Source: Caldimonas manganoxidans ATCC BAA-369 (GTDB lineage: Bacteria; Pseudomonadota; Gammaproteobacteria; Burkholderiales; Burkholderiaceae_C). Taken from it: a stretch of DNA of 64,000 nucleotides. A program made the position numbers and the translations under genes. The stretch spans positions 41,463-105,462 of the forward strand of contig NZ_KB905938.1 in NCBI RefSeq assembly GCF_000381125.1, in the 5' to 3' direction. The notes beneath the pieces are model-generated. The model was not told the DNA's origin, ran no database searches, and saw only the letters and a program-made list of their open reading frames with translations. Positions 1-10,988 of this stretch are shown here, piece after piece. Each line of letters begins with the position of its first letter. The stretch's first letter is position 1.

Positions 1-1
1 G

Positions 2-208
2 ATCGAAGGATTCATCGCGGCCAAAGTGTTGGTGCATGCGTTGGAGCGTGCGCCGCGCTGGACGCCCGAGGCCGTCAGCGCGACGCTGAGCAGCCTACGC
101 AGCCTGGATGTGGGCGGCTATGTCTTGGACTTCAGCCAACAAGGGCGCACGGGGTCCCGCTACGTGGATTTCGCGATGATCGGCTCTGGTGGCAGGCTGG
201 TGCAGTGA
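2..208 (+). CDS. C-terminal end of a branched-chain-amino-acid-type ABC transporter substrate-binding protein (partial)
   Basis: Only the last 68 codons are present; the gene enters from the left edge, reading from base 2. The visible residues (IEGFIAAKVLVHALERA, then LDVGGYVLDF and GSRYVDFAMIG) match the C-terminal lobe of Peripla_BP_6 proteins, the periplasmic receptors of Liv-type or similar ABC importers. In that family the tail carries a conserved GGY...F...GS.YVDL pattern like this one. The substrate cannot be inferred from the tail, and no permease or ATPase gene lies downstream. The next gene is convergent, 56 bp away, so this is the last gene of its transcript. Confidence 0.75.
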   Translation: MEGFIAAKVLVHALERAPRWTPEAVSATLSSLRSLDVGGYVLDFSQQGRTGSRYVDFAMIGSGGRLVQ

Positions 209-264
209 TCGCTAGGGGCCCGGCGCCCCAAGCGTTTCGGGCGCACCGTTCTGAGCCGGAGGGA

Positions 265-1902
265 TCAATGGGGGTCCAGCGGTTCGGCGATGCGTCGGGT
301 CACCACCGGCGGCTGCGGTCCGATGTGAAACGCCAGACGGCGCTGCCGCAGGTGCACGTCGGCCGCGGTCACACGGTCGAAGCGCCGCAGGTGCTCGACC
401 CAAGATTCATCGATGAAGTACTCGGTGTACAGCCCTGGGTCGTTGACGTCGCGAAACAGCTCCCAGGCCAGCGCGCCTTGACGCAGGCGGCTGCGGCGGC
501 TTTCCTTCATCACCTCACGGAAGGCGGCGGCCTGCGCCGGGTCGATGCGGTATTCGATGGTCACGAGCACCGGTCCGGCGTCCGGGGCGATCGGGGTGGC
601 GGTGACCGGCGGCTTCCAGGCCTGCGAGGGCGTGAGGTCTTCTTCGGCCTTGCCTTCGATACGCCAGCGGCGGGCCCAGGGGAGCAAGGCCATGCCGGTG
701 ACGGCCGCAGCCAACAAGCTCAAGGGCACGGAGCCGAGCGTGGCCACTTTGCCCCATAGCGCGGCGGACAGGCCGGCGCTGCCCATCAAGGCCATTTGGT
801 AGATCGACATGCCGCGGGCGCGCACCCAATCCGGCAGCGCCAGTTGGGCAGCCACGGTCAAGGTGTTGGCCACCGTGATCCAAGCCATGCCGCTGAAAAA
901 CATCGCCGGCACGGCCACCCAGACATTGGGGGCGAAGGCCACGATCACGGTCATGGCCGCTTGCACGATGCTGCCGCGATTGACCAAGGTGTCGCGGTCG
1001 TAGCGGGCGCGCAGCCGCTGCAGCTGAGAGGCGGCCACCACGGCGCCGCAGCCCATGGCCGCCAGCAGCATCGTGAACGTGCCGGCTCCACCGCCTTGCA
1101 GGCCGCGGGCCACCAGCGGCAGCAAAGCCAGCACGGCGGTCGATTGCAAGAAGAACAGCGCAATGCGCAACAGCACGGCGTGCATGCGGGTGGACTGACG
1201 CACGTACTGCCAGCCCACGCGGATGGCGCCGAGGAAGCGCTCGCCGGGCAAGGCACTGACGGTGCGCTCGCGCTTCCAGCGCATGATCACGAAGCCGGCG
1301 GCCACCGACAAAGCGGCATTGAGCACGAAGACATACGCGCTACCCAGCGCGGCGATGATCGCGCCGGCCAGCAGCGGGCCGATGATGCGCGAGGCATTCA
1401 TCGCGATGCCGTTGAGCGCCAAGGCGGCGGGCAGTTGCACCCGTGGCACCAATTCGGGCACGATGGCGGCGAACACGGGCCAACGCATGGCCAGACCGAT
1501 GCCATTGGCGAAGGTCAGCACCAGCAGCAGCACCGGCGAGATGGCGTCGGTGAGCACCAAGGTGCAAGTCACCACGGCCACGCCGGCCACCCAGAACTGG
1601 GTGACCATGAAAAACCGCCGCCGATCCAGGATGTCGGCCAAGGCGCCGCTGGGCAGTCCCAAGAGGAAGACCGGCAGCATCGAGGCCGTCTGCACCAGGG
1701 CCACCAGGGCCGGGGAGGTCGTCAGCGTGGTCATCAGCCAGGCCGCGGCCACATCGTTCATCCACATGCAGGTGTTGGCCACCAACCAGGTGATCCAGAG
1801 CATGCGAAAGACCGGCTGGGTCAGCGGCGCCCAGGCGGAGGCCGACACCGCCGCCGTGGCGGGCGAAGACGTGGGGGAGGGGGAAGAATCAGACGGGTTC
1901 AA
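265..1902 (-). CDS. MFS_3-type exporter with C-terminal ABM-like domain
   Basis: This is an inner-membrane drug/siderophore-type exporter of the major facilitator superfamily (MFS_3, EntS-like). Residues about 25-410 hold twelve hydrophobic segments with the MFS loop signature LPSGALADILDRRRF between helices 2 and 3. Residues about 440-545 are soluble and resemble an antibiotic-biosynthesis-monooxygenase-like alpha/beta domain (VLVTIEYRID..., then YTEYFIDESWVEHLRRFDRVT). This tail is typical of one MFS_3 subgroup. The start at 1902 is a TTG codon; a stop codon lies just upstream in frame and no ATG fits better, so the true start may be a little further in. It follows maeB by 68 bp on the same strand. 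The substrate is unknown. Confidence 0.82.
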   Translation of the reverse strand: MNPSDSSPSPTSSPATAAVSASAWAPLTQPVFRMLWITWLVANTCMWMNDVAAAWLMTTLTTSPALVALVQTASMLPVFLLGLPSGALADILDRRRFFMVTQFWVAGVAVVTCTLVLTDAISPVLLLVLTFANGIGLAMRWPVFAAIVPELVPRVQLPAALALNGIAMNASRIIGPLLAGAIIAALGSAYVFVLNAALSVAAGFVIMRWKRERTVSALPGERFLGAIRVGWQYVRQSTRMHAVLLRIALFFLQSTAVLALLPLVARGLQGGGAGTFTMLLAAMGCGAVVAASQLQRLRARYDRDTLVNRGSIVQAAMTVIVAFAPNVWVAVPAMFFSGMAWITVANTLTVAAQLALPDWVRARGMSIYQMALMGSAGLSAALWGKVATLGSVPLSLLAAAVTGMALLPWARRWRIEGKAEEDLTPSQAWKPPVTATPIAPDAGPVLVTIEYRIDPAQAAAFREVMKESRRSRLRQGALAWELFRDVNDPGLYTEYFIDESWVEHLRRFDRVTAADVHLRQRRLAFHIGPQPPVVTRRIAEPLDPH

Positions 1903-1970
1903 GGCAAGCCCGATGATGCCTCAAACCCGACGAGTTTGCGCATGCCGCGCCAGCGGCGTTCAGCCTGGAT

Positions 1971-4271
<2,301 letters not shown>

Positions 4272-4285
4272 GGGTGCTCCTTGAA

Positions 4286-4315
4286 GCTTGCGGGGCGCTG
4301 AGGTGCCCCGCAAGC
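4286..4315 (-). promoter_or_regulatory. Strong hairpin directly upstream of the maeB ribosome-binding site
   Basis: A perfect 11-bp stem (GCTTGCGGGGC paired with GCCCCGCAAGC) with an 8-base loop ends about 7 bases before the AAGGAG of maeB. No T-run follows it on the minus strand, so it is not a classical terminator for acuI. It could be a 5'-UTR stabilising stem, a translation control element or a Rho-related end. Its function is inferred from position only. Confidence 0.55.
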
Positions 4316-4398
4316 CTCTAGCCTACGCTTTTGCGCCGCGCGGATTAATCACCGCAGAAGTTGGGCAGCTTACGCTGCCGGCCCCAGGCCCCGGGCCT

Positions 4399-5382
4399 TC
4401 AGCGCCACACATCCACCACGGTGCGTCCACGCACCTGACCGGCCAACAGCTTTGGACAATAGTCGATCACCTCGCTCAGGCCGATCTCGGTGATCATGGT
4501 CTCCAGTCGTTCGGCCGGCACATGCTGCGCCAGCAGATCCCAGGCCTTGCGGCGTGTGTCGTGGTCGGTGAAGACGCTGTTGATGCCGTACAGCGTGACT
4601 CCCCGCAGGATGAAGGGCATCACCGTGCCGGGGAAGTCGGAGCCCTGCGCCAGGCCGCAGGCGGCCACGGCGCCGTTCCAGCGCGTGGCGGCGCAGGCAT
4701 TGGCCAGGGTGTGGCTGCCCACGGTATCGACCACGCCGGCCCAACGCTCGCTTTGCAGCGGCTTGCCCGGTTGGGCGAATGCCTGGCGATCCACGCAGCG
4801 GGCCGCCCCCAGGCTGCGCAGATAGTCCGCCTCCTGCGGCCGCCCGGTGGAGGCCACCACCGTGTAGCCCAGGCTGCCGAGCAAGGCCACGGCGATGGAG
4901 CCCACGCCGCCGGCGGCGCCCGTGACCAGCACCTCTCCGTCGCCGGGCTGCAAGCCGTGGCGCTGCAAGGCCATCACGCACAGCGCAGCGGTGAAGCCGG
5001 CCGTGGCGATCGCCATCGACTGCCGGGCGGTGTAGGCCGCCGGACGCCGCAGCAGCCAACCGGCCTTCAGACGGGCCTTCTGAGCCAGGCCCCCCCAGTG
5101 GGTCTCGCCCAGTCCCCAGCCGGTCACCACCACCGGGTCGCCCGGCTGCCAGGCTGGATCGCGGCTGGCTTCCACCGTGCCGGCCAGATCGATGCCGGGC
5201 ACCATCGGCCAGGCGCGCACGATGGCCCCGCGGCCCGTGATGGCCAGCGCATCCTTGTAGTTGAGGGTGGAATACTCGACCTTGACGGTCACCTCGGCCT
5301 CGGGCAGCTGGGTGTCGTCCATATCGACCAGCGCGGCGCGGGTCTGGCGGTCCTCCTGGCTCAGGAGCAAAGCTTTGAACAT
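4399..5382 (-). CDS. acuI: Acrylyl-CoA reductase-like MDR oxidoreductase (AcuI/YhdH)
   Basis: This is a zinc-free medium-chain dehydrogenase/reductase of the YhdH/AcuI family, which reduces acrylyl-CoA to propionyl-CoA with NADPH. The 327-residue product carries family signatures: YSTLNYKDALAITGRG, PGIDLAGTVE, the dinucleotide motif VTGAAGGVGSIAVALL, and a C-terminal FILRGVTLYGINSV. The start at 5382 (MFKALLL) is preceded by GGAG at 8 bases; an upstream in-frame ATG six codons earlier is less well placed. It lies upstream of maeB on the same strand. In other bacteria AcuI detoxifies acrylyl-CoA from DMSP or propionate metabolism; which applies here is not shown. Confidence 0.88.
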   Translation of the reverse strand: MFKALLLSQEDRQTRAALVDMDDTQLPEAEVTVKVEYSTLNYKDALAITGRGAIVRAWPMVPGIDLAGTVEASRDPAWQPGDPVVVTGWGLGETHWGGLAQKARLKAGWLLRRPAAYTARQSMAIATAGFTAALCVMALQRHGLQPGDGEVLVTGAAGGVGSIAVALLGSLGYTVVASTGRPQEADYLRSLGAARCVDRQAFAQPGKPLQSERWAGVVDTVGSHTLANACAATRWNGAVAACGLAQGSDFPGTVMPFILRGVTLYGINSVFTDHDTRRKAWDLLAQHVPAERLETMITEIGLSEVIDYCPKLLAGQVRGRTVVDVWR

Positions 5383-5430
5383 CGGGGTGTCTCCTTCCAC
5401 AACAGCCCCGATCTTGGCCCAAAACCGGAT

Positions 5431-5835
5431 TCAATGGTGCAGCGGCTCCAGCACGCCCACCAGCGCCAGGTGGCTGCGGTCGGCATGCGAGCGCCAGCGG
5501 GCATGGCAGGCGGGCACTTCCACTTCGACCGGTTCGGTCTGCGAGACCCAGTCCAGGGCCTCTTGCAGCAAGCCGGGGCGGCTGGCGGCGTGCTCCAGGG
5601 CCTGGCACCACAGGAGCTTCATGCGTTCGCCAGGCGCGCAGCCATGCTGCACGCGGTGGGCGCGTTCATAGCGTTCACGACAATCGGGTGGCTCGATGTG
5701 GCAGCATTCCCAGCGCCCGGTGATGTCGGGCATGGGGCGCACCAGCGAAGGCTCGATGCTATCGGCTTGGGCGTCATACAGCCCAAGCAGGGTCAAGCCA
5801 TCCGCAAAACGGATGCGGGCGAGATGTTGGGTCAT
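5431..5835 (-). CDS. Conserved-looking hypothetical protein upstream of acuI
   Basis: I do not recognise this family. The frame encodes about 134 residues starting MTQHLARIRFADGLTLLG. It is soluble, with no signal peptide or membrane segment, two histidine/cysteine-containing stretches in the middle (WECCHIEPPDC and HRVQHGC) and a PVEVEVPACHARWRSH tail. Codon use fits the neighbours and the reading frame is open well upstream, to 5964. An ATG five codons earlier (5850) is an alternative start; neither has a good ribosome site. It ends 48 bp before acuI on the same strand, so co-transcription is plausible. The clustered Cys/His residues could bind a metal, but that is a guess. Confidence 0.5.
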   Translation of the reverse strand: MTQHLARIRFADGLTLLGLYDAQADSIEPSLVRPMPDITGRWECCHIEPPDCRERYERAHRVQHGCAPGERMKLLWCQALEHAASRPGLLQEALDWVSQTEPVEVEVPACHARWRSHADRSHLALVGVLEPLHH

Positions 5836-6060
5836 GGGGCAAACGGACATCAAATTCTTGGGTGGGGCCGCGGCCGCTCGCACCGGTTCGGGCTTCGAGC
5901 ACTGCGGCTGGCGACACCAAATGTTGCGTATAGGACCACAGGTTGGCCCTCGAGTGCCTCCCACTTTTGGGGGAAAAATGGGGGAGTCGGGCGCGCGCCG
6001 GACGCCTGCGATCGGGTGCGTTCACAATGCGCACATGGACACCGATGCCATGCACCCGTG

Positions 6061-7095
6061 ATGATGGATGCCGAACGTCCCTTGGCCCTGACGATGGGCG
6101 ACCCTTGCGGCATCGGCCCGGAAATCCTGGCGCGCGCGCTGGTGGCCGGCGCCATTCCGGCGGCCGTGGTGGTGGGCGATGCCGCCGTGATGCGACGCGC
6201 CTTGGCTTGTGTCGGGCAGCAAGCGCCGGTGGTGGTGCTCGAGCACCCGGATGAAGCGGCCTGGGTGCCCGCTGGCGCCGTGGCCGTGTACCAGCCTGCG
6301 GGCCTGCCCGCGGGCTTGGCCGAGCTGCCTTGGGGCCGGGTCGATGCGCGCGCTGGCGCGGCGGCGGCCTGCTGCGTGCGCCAGGCCATGGCCTGGGCCC
6401 GCGCGGGGACGGTGGCCGGTATCGTCACCGCGCCGCTGCACAAGGAGGCGCTGGCCGCCGCGGGCGAGCCCTATCCCGGCCACACCGAAATGCTGGCCGC
6501 CGAAGCCCTCGGCCCGGGTCAGGCCGCGCCGGCCGTGCGCATGATGCTGGCCAACGAAGAACTCAAGACCGTGCTGGTGAGCATCCATGTGTCGCTGCGC
6601 GAGGCCATCGAACGGGTGACGCAGTCGGCCGTGCTGGAGACCATCCGCATCACGCATCGCAGCGCGGCGTTGTGGGGGCAGCCGCAGCCGCGCATCGCGG
6701 TGGCCGGGCTCAACCCGCATGCCGGCGAGGGCGGCCTGTTCGGCGACGAGGAAATCCGTCACATCGCCCCGGCCATCGAGGCCGCTCGCGCCGAAGGGAT
6801 CGACGCGCGTGGTCCCTTTGCGCCCGATACGGTCTTCATGCGGGCCCGCCATGCCCCCGGCCATCCGGGCGAGTTCGATGTGGTCGTGGCGATGTATCAC
6901 GACCAGGGCTTGATCCCGGTGAAGTACCTCGGGGTGGACCAAGGCGTCAATGTGACGCTTGGGCTACCGTTCATCCGGACCAGCCCCGACCATGGCACGG
7001 CTTTCGACATTGCCGGCCGCGGCCAGGCCGACCCCTCCAGCCTGATTGCCGCCGCCCGCATGGCTCGCCGGCTCAGCGCTGGCTGTTCGCGGTGA
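6061..7095 (+). CDS. pdxA: 4-hydroxythreonine-4-phosphate dehydrogenase
   Basis: This enzyme of the DXP-dependent pyridoxal-phosphate pathway oxidises 4-phosphohydroxy-L-threonine with NAD(P)+; the product condenses with DXP through PdxJ. The 344-residue protein shows the family landmarks: LTMGDPCGIGPEI at the N terminus, the substrate-binding GHTEMLA, a metal-ligand HVSLREAIERVT, GLNPHAGEGG and C-terminal MYHDQGLIPVKYLG, then GTAFDIAG. The three metal-binding histidines expected in PdxA fall in HVSLREA, NPHAGE and YHDQG. Two tandem ATGs (6061, 6064) are possible starts. A much longer open frame upstream has no PdxA similarity and I do not count it. Its 3' end overlaps the convergent DUF1631 gene by 23 bp. 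Confidence 0.96.
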   Translation: MMDAERPLALTMGDPCGIGPEILARALVAGAIPAAVVVGDAAVMRRALACVGQQAPVVVLEHPDEAAWVPAGAVAVYQPAGLPAGLAELPWGRVDARAGAAAACCVRQAMAWARAGTVAGIVTAPLHKEALAAAGEPYPGHTEMLAAEALGPGQAAPAVRMMLANEELKTVLVSIHVSLREAIERVTQSAVLETIRITHRSAALWGQPQPRIAVAGLNPHAGEGGLFGDEEIRHIAPAIEAARAEGIDARGPFAPDTVFMRARHAPGHPGEFDVVVAMYHDQGLIPVKYLGVDQGVNVTLGLPFIRTSPDHGTAFDIAGRGQADPSSLIAAARMARRLSAGCSR

Positions 7096-9568
7096 GCTCG
7101 GCCAGCTGCTTGCGTGCCCGCGCCACGGCGCGCTCGATCAGATAGGCTTGCTCGAAGGCGCGGAAGCGCCCGGTCTCGCACATCTTGGTCAGCATGCGGC
7201 CTGTCATCGAGACCAGGGTCTGGTGCTTCTTGCCGTGGCTGAAGATGAAGAAGGTCCGCCCCGGACTCACCCAGTTCAGCCGCACCTTCTTCCACTGCCC
7301 GTCCAAGTGCATCTGATAGGCCACGCCGGGCTGCACATGCTGCACCAAGGCCACGCCCTGCGTGGGCTGTTCGGGCCGCATCTCGGGCTCGAGTTCCTCG
7401 AGGTTGATGTCCACGTCCGTGCCGCCGGCGGGCGCGCTGCCCAGGTCGATGTCGAGCTGGCCGTCCCAGTCGATGGCCGTCTCGGCCACCAACCCCACGC
7501 GCTGGGCCTCGTCGGGCGAAAAATTCGTCTCCGGGATCGCCGCGGCAGCCGTTGCCTCGGTGGGAGGCACTTCCTCGGCCGTGGGCACGACCAGCCGGTC
7601 CAGCCCCTGCAACTGGGCGTCGAGCTGACGCAGCTGGAAGTCGGTCAGCGGCTGGCCTTTGAGCGACTGGGCGTGCAAGGGCAGCAACTCGGCAAAGAAT
7701 GCCTTCTTCTGCTCTTCGGGGTGATGGATCAGCGCCAGGCCCTCGTGCAGCGTCTTCATCAACTGCGGCAGCGCCAAGATGAACTGCTTGCGTTCGGCCG
7801 GCGTGGCTTTGGGTTGCAGCGACATCACCAGTTCACGCCCGACGCGGCGGATGCGCCGCGTCGTCTCTGCGTCAGGCCCATGCCGCACCGTGGCCTCCAC
7901 CTCGACCTGGGTCCATACCTTCACCAAGAAGTCGCGGATGAATTCGGGCAGGTCGATCGACGCCAGCACGCCTTGCACCTGCATTTCATGCCGATGCACG
8001 ATGCGCAACTGCGCCTCTTTGTTGGCCAGCAAGGCCACCGCCTCGGCATGCGCCAGGGCCTCGTCATGCGCTTGCTCTTGCACGAAGGCTTCGAGGGCGC
8101 GCAACTTGCCCTCGTACAGATCCATCTGGTCGAAATCGCCCTCGACGATTTGCTGCACCAGTTCACGCACCAAACTCAAAAAGCGCCGGCCTGGACCCTC
8201 GTCGAAGTCTTCGAAGGCACAGGCAATGGAGGCCATGCGGTTGACGAACTTGCGCACCGGGTGGCTGCGCGAGGAGAAGAACTGCATGTCCTTGAGCGCC
8301 ACTCGCAGCACCGGCAGCTGCAGCCGGGCGATCTGGCGGGCCATCTGCGGCGGCACCTTCGGGTCCGACAGGATCTGATCGAACAGCGAGGCGACGATGT
8401 CGATCACCATGTGATCGAGCGCCCCGCTGCTGGCGCGCATCAGTTCTTCACGGTGTGCGCGGATCAGATTGACGGCCATCAGGCCGCTGAGGCCCGAATG
8501 CAGCCCTTCAGGGGCCGAGGCCGCCGGCGCAGCGGCCGCCCCGCTGCTTCCCCAGCCTCCGGTGCTCACCGCGTCCAGCGCACCGGGGCCGCTGGTCAAG
8601 TAGGCCAAGCGGCGGATGACGTCGAGCATCTGCGCATCGGAGGCCAGCGGCGCGCCCGCAGAGACGGGGCCGCCCAGGGCCCCGGCACCCGATGGCCCAC
8701 CCACGGCCCCGGCCGAGGTCGCGCCGCCGAGCGACACGCCGCCCGTGCGGCTCGGGCTGGGGCTGCCCAGGCTGCCTGCACCGCTGGGGCCGAAGCCGGC
8801 CGGCGCAGGCATGCCGAACAAGGCGCTCAGGGCTTGTGCCGCCTGATGCGGGTCGGCCAGGGAGCCGGCGCCGGAGTGGCGAAACGGCACGGCCGGCGCG
8901 GTGACGCCCCCGGTGCCCGAAATGACGGCGCTGCGCACGGCCAGGCCCACCGGCTGGATGCCGCGTGCGCTGAGATCGGCCACGATCGCCCCGTAGCACT
9001 GGCGCATCGCCTTGGCCAGACCATGCCCCAGTTCACGGGCCAAGGTCTGGCGGACCGCGGCTTCCGGACTGACCACTTCGATGCTGCGGAACAACGCCTT
9101 GCCGATGACGTCCGGTCGCACGGGGTTGCGTTCCGGGTCGGGCCGGCCCAGGCCCAGCAGCGAGCCCATGTAAGCATCCAGCTCCCGCAGTTCCCACTCG
9201 CACTCGTGCTCGATGTCCAGCCCGAGTCGATGCGCCGTCACTTCCTCCTCGACCTCATGGTCGCCCACCAGGCTGAGGGAGGTCCAGTCGGTGCTGGCCA
9301 AGCTGCGGCCGCCACCGACGCGCGGCGTGATTTCCTGAGCGACCTTCTCGTTGAGCACCGAGGTGAAGGTCATGTTGAAGGCCGACAGCTTGTGCTGCAG
9401 ATCGAACTGCGCCGACATGTAGGACTGGCGCTGCGCGTTGCTCTTGGCCGACAGCGCGAGCATGCCCAGCGCGTCGACCACGCGGCTGGCGGTGGACGAC
9501 GCGGTGTTCACGATCTTTTGCACGGCCGCCTGCATGGCGGCGTGGAGTCGCGGGTCGGGCAGGGTCAT
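7073..9568 (-). CDS. DUF1631 family protein
   Basis: This is a large (831-residue) cytoplasmic protein of the DUF1631 family, common in beta- and gammaproteobacteria and of unknown biochemical role. No signal peptide or membrane segment is visible. Residues about 1-250 and 310-730 are helical. Residues about 255-308 form a Gly/Ala/Ser/Pro-rich linker with repeated SGAG and GGP units, which is likely disordered. The C-terminal 90 residues (KKVRLNWVSPGRTFFIFSHG, then TLVSMTGRML) look beta-rich and recall PilZ-like folds in this family. The ATG at 9568 is chosen because the conserved helical region begins there; codons further upstream look non-coding. It overlaps pdxA tail-to-tail. Confidence 0.85.
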   Translation of the reverse strand: MTLPDPRLHAAMQAAVQKIVNTASSTASRVVDALGMLALSAKSNAQRQSYMSAQFDLQHKLSAFNMTFTSVLNEKVAQEITPRVGGGRSLASTDWTSLSLVGDHEVEEEVTAHRLGLDIEHECEWELRELDAYMGSLLGLGRPDPERNPVRPDVIGKALFRSIEVVSPEAAVRQTLARELGHGLAKAMRQCYGAIVADLSARGIQPVGLAVRSAVISGTGGVTAPAVPFRHSGAGSLADPHQAAQALSALFGMPAPAGFGPSGAGSLGSPSPSRTGGVSLGGATSAGAVGGPSGAGALGGPVSAGAPLASDAQMLDVIRRLAYLTSGPGALDAVSTGGWGSSGAAAAPAASAPEGLHSGLSGLMAVNLIRAHREELMRASSGALDHMVIDIVASLFDQILSDPKVPPQMARQIARLQLPVLRVALKDMQFFSSRSHPVRKFVNRMASIACAFEDFDEGPGRRFLSLVRELVQQIVEGDFDQMDLYEGKLRALEAFVQEQAHDEALAHAEAVALLANKEAQLRIVHRHEMQVQGVLASIDLPEFIRDFLVKVWTQVEVEATVRHGPDAETTRRIRRVGRELVMSLQPKATPAERKQFILALPQLMKTLHEGLALIHHPEEQKKAFFAELLPLHAQSLKGQPLTDFQLRQLDAQLQGLDRLVVPTAEEVPPTEATAAAAIPETNFSPDEAQRVGLVAETAIDWDGQLDIDLGSAPAGGTDVDINLEELEPEMRPEQPTQGVALVQHVQPGVAYQMHLDGQWKKVRLNWVSPGRTFFIFSHGKKHQTLVSMTGRMLTKMCETGRFRAFEQAYLIERAVARARKQLAELTANSQR

Positions 9569-9732
9569 GGGACTTGCGTTGGCAAGGTGAAACAGTATGA
9601 CCCGAAAACCGCGGAGTGCAGCCAGGAGCCGCGCCGTCGGCGCACGGCATCCGGCCGCAGCGTGCCAAATTGGGCACAGGTGCACCGTGGCGGCGGCCCG
9701 CCCGGCACGCCAGGCCGCCGCGCTGGTAACGT

Positions 9733-10152
9733 TTACTTACTTTTCAGCGCATCGCGAATTTCGCGCAGCAGCACGATGTCTTCCGCGGGGGCCGGTGGTG
9801 CCGAAGCCGGCGGCGGAGGTTGACGCTTGAATCGGTTGATCTGCTTGATCATCAGGAAGATGATGAACGCCAGTATCAGGAAGTTGATCGCCACGGTGAT
9901 GAAGTTGCCATAGGCGAGCACCGCGCCGGCTTTCTTGGCGTCGGCCAAGGTCTGGGCCGTCTGTCCTGCCAGCGGGAGGAAGTAATTGGAGAAGTCCAGC
10001 CCGCCGAACAGGGTGCTGACCACGGGCATGATCACGTCGCCCACCATCGAGTCGACGATCTTTCCGAAGGCACCACCGATGATCACCCCGACGGCCAGAT
10101 CGACGACATTGCCCTTGACGGCAAATTCCTTGAACTCGCGCATGAAACCCAT
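9733..10152 (-). CDS. mscL: Large-conductance mechanosensitive channel
   Basis: MscL forms a homopentameric inner-membrane pore that opens under high membrane tension and releases osmolytes during hypo-osmotic shock. The 139-residue product starts [20 protein letters not shown], which is the N-terminal amphipathic helix and TM1. It contains the glycine-rich pore helix [13 protein letters not shown], a periplasmic loop, TM2 ([18 protein letters not shown]) and a C-terminal helix with [14 protein letters not shown]. The start at 10152 has an AGGAG ribosome site; a longer frame upstream lacks family residues. It lies alone, 164 bp downstream of the DUF1631 gene start and divergent from petABC. 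Confidence 0.97.
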   Translation of the reverse strand: MGFMREFKEFAVKGNVVDLAVGVIIGGAFGKIVDSMVGDVIMPVVSTLFGGLDFSNYFLPLAGQTAQTLADAKKAGAVLAYGNFITVAINFLILAFIIFLMIKQINRFKRQPPPPASAPPAPAEDIVLLREIRDALKSK

Positions 10153-10307
10153 TCGGCTCTCCTGGGGTTGGGGGATCCGTGGCGCCTGCGCCGACGGTGC
10201 TTGCAGTATGCCTGCGGTCATGCGGGCGGCCAAGCCGTGCGGCCCGGCCCAAGGGGCTGCGCCCCTCGGGATGAGACCCGCGCTGGCTGGGCGAGCCCGC
10301 AGTCCGC

Positions 10308-10313
10308 TAGAAT
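10308..10313 (+). promoter_or_regulatory. Candidate -10 element for petABC
   Basis: TAGAAT lies 44 bp before the petA start codon. No convincing -35 is seen at the normal distance. The same hexamer in a similar context occurs before argB (26821) and the small gene at 14657, which supports its use as a -10 element in this genome. Confidence 0.4.
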
Positions 10314-10357
10314 CGCGGGTTGCCCCTAATCAAAGACGTGCTTTCCGAGGATCCCCC

Positions 10358-10954
10358 ATGAGTGATCAGCCAGTGGACAAGAGCCGCCGTACCTGGGTCG
10401 CCATTGCCTGTGGCGCGGGCGCCGTTGGCGGCGTGGCCACCGCCATCCCCTTCGTCAGCACCTTCCAACCGTCCGAGCGGGCGCGGGCCGCTGGCGCCGC
10501 GGTGGAGGTGGACATCAGCACGCTCAAGCCCGGCGAGATGATCACCGTGGAGTGGCGAGGCAAGCCGGTGTGGATCCTGCATCGTACGCCCGAGCAGATC
10601 GCATCCCTGGCCAAAACCGAGTCCCAAGTGGCCGATCCGAAGTCCGAGCGGACCCAGTACCCCACACCGGAGTACGCGCGCAACCAGCACCGCTCGATCA
10701 AGCCGGAGATCTTCGTGGGTGTGGGCATTTGTTCGCACCTGGGCTGCTCGCCGGTGTCGAAGTTCACGCCGGGAGCCCAGCCCTCGCTGCCCGATGATTG
10801 GCAGGGGGGGTTCCTGTGTCCCTGCCACGGTTCCACCTTCGACATGGCCGGGCGCGTGTTCAAGAACAAGCCTGCGCCGGACAACTTGGAAGTGCCGCCG
10901 CACATGTACCTGTCCGACACCAAGCTGTTGATCGGTGAGGACAAGCGGGCCTGA
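10358..10954 (+). CDS. petA: Ubiquinol-cytochrome c reductase iron-sulfur (Rieske) subunit
   Basis: The Rieske protein of the cytochrome bc1 complex (complex III) takes one electron from ubiquinol at the Qo site and passes it to cytochrome c1. The 198-residue product has a twin-arginine signal-anchor (residues 9-34, SRRTWVAIACGAGAVGG) that stays as the membrane anchor. Its globular domain binds a 2Fe-2S cluster through CSHLGC (C125, H127, C130) and CPCHGS (C154, H157). The ATG at 10358 sits just after CCGAGG. It is first in petA-petB-petC, with 34 bp to petB. Confidence 0.98.
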   Translation: MSDQPVDKSRRTWVAIACGAGAVGGVATAIPFVSTFQPSERARAAGAAVEVDISTLKPGEMITVEWRGKPVWILHRTPEQIASLAKTESQVADPKSERTQYPTPEYARNQHRSIKPEIFVGVGICSHLGCSPVSKFTPGAQPSLPDDWQGGFLCPCHGSTFDMAGRVFKNKPAPDNLEVPPHMYLSDTKLLIGEDKRA

Positions 10955-10988
10955 ACCCCGATGCACGGACAAGAAAAGGTGACACCCC

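Noticed and set aside
4288..6060. N-terminal extension of about 590 codons in frame with pdxA
   Set aside because: PdxA similarity begins exactly at 6061. The upstream part lies opposite acuI and the hypothetical gene and has no family features, so it is not a fusion.
9690..9721. Inverted repeat downstream of mscL as terminator
   Set aside because: The stem is GC-rich (9 bp), but the loop is long and no T-run follows on the minus strand, so a terminator call is not supported.
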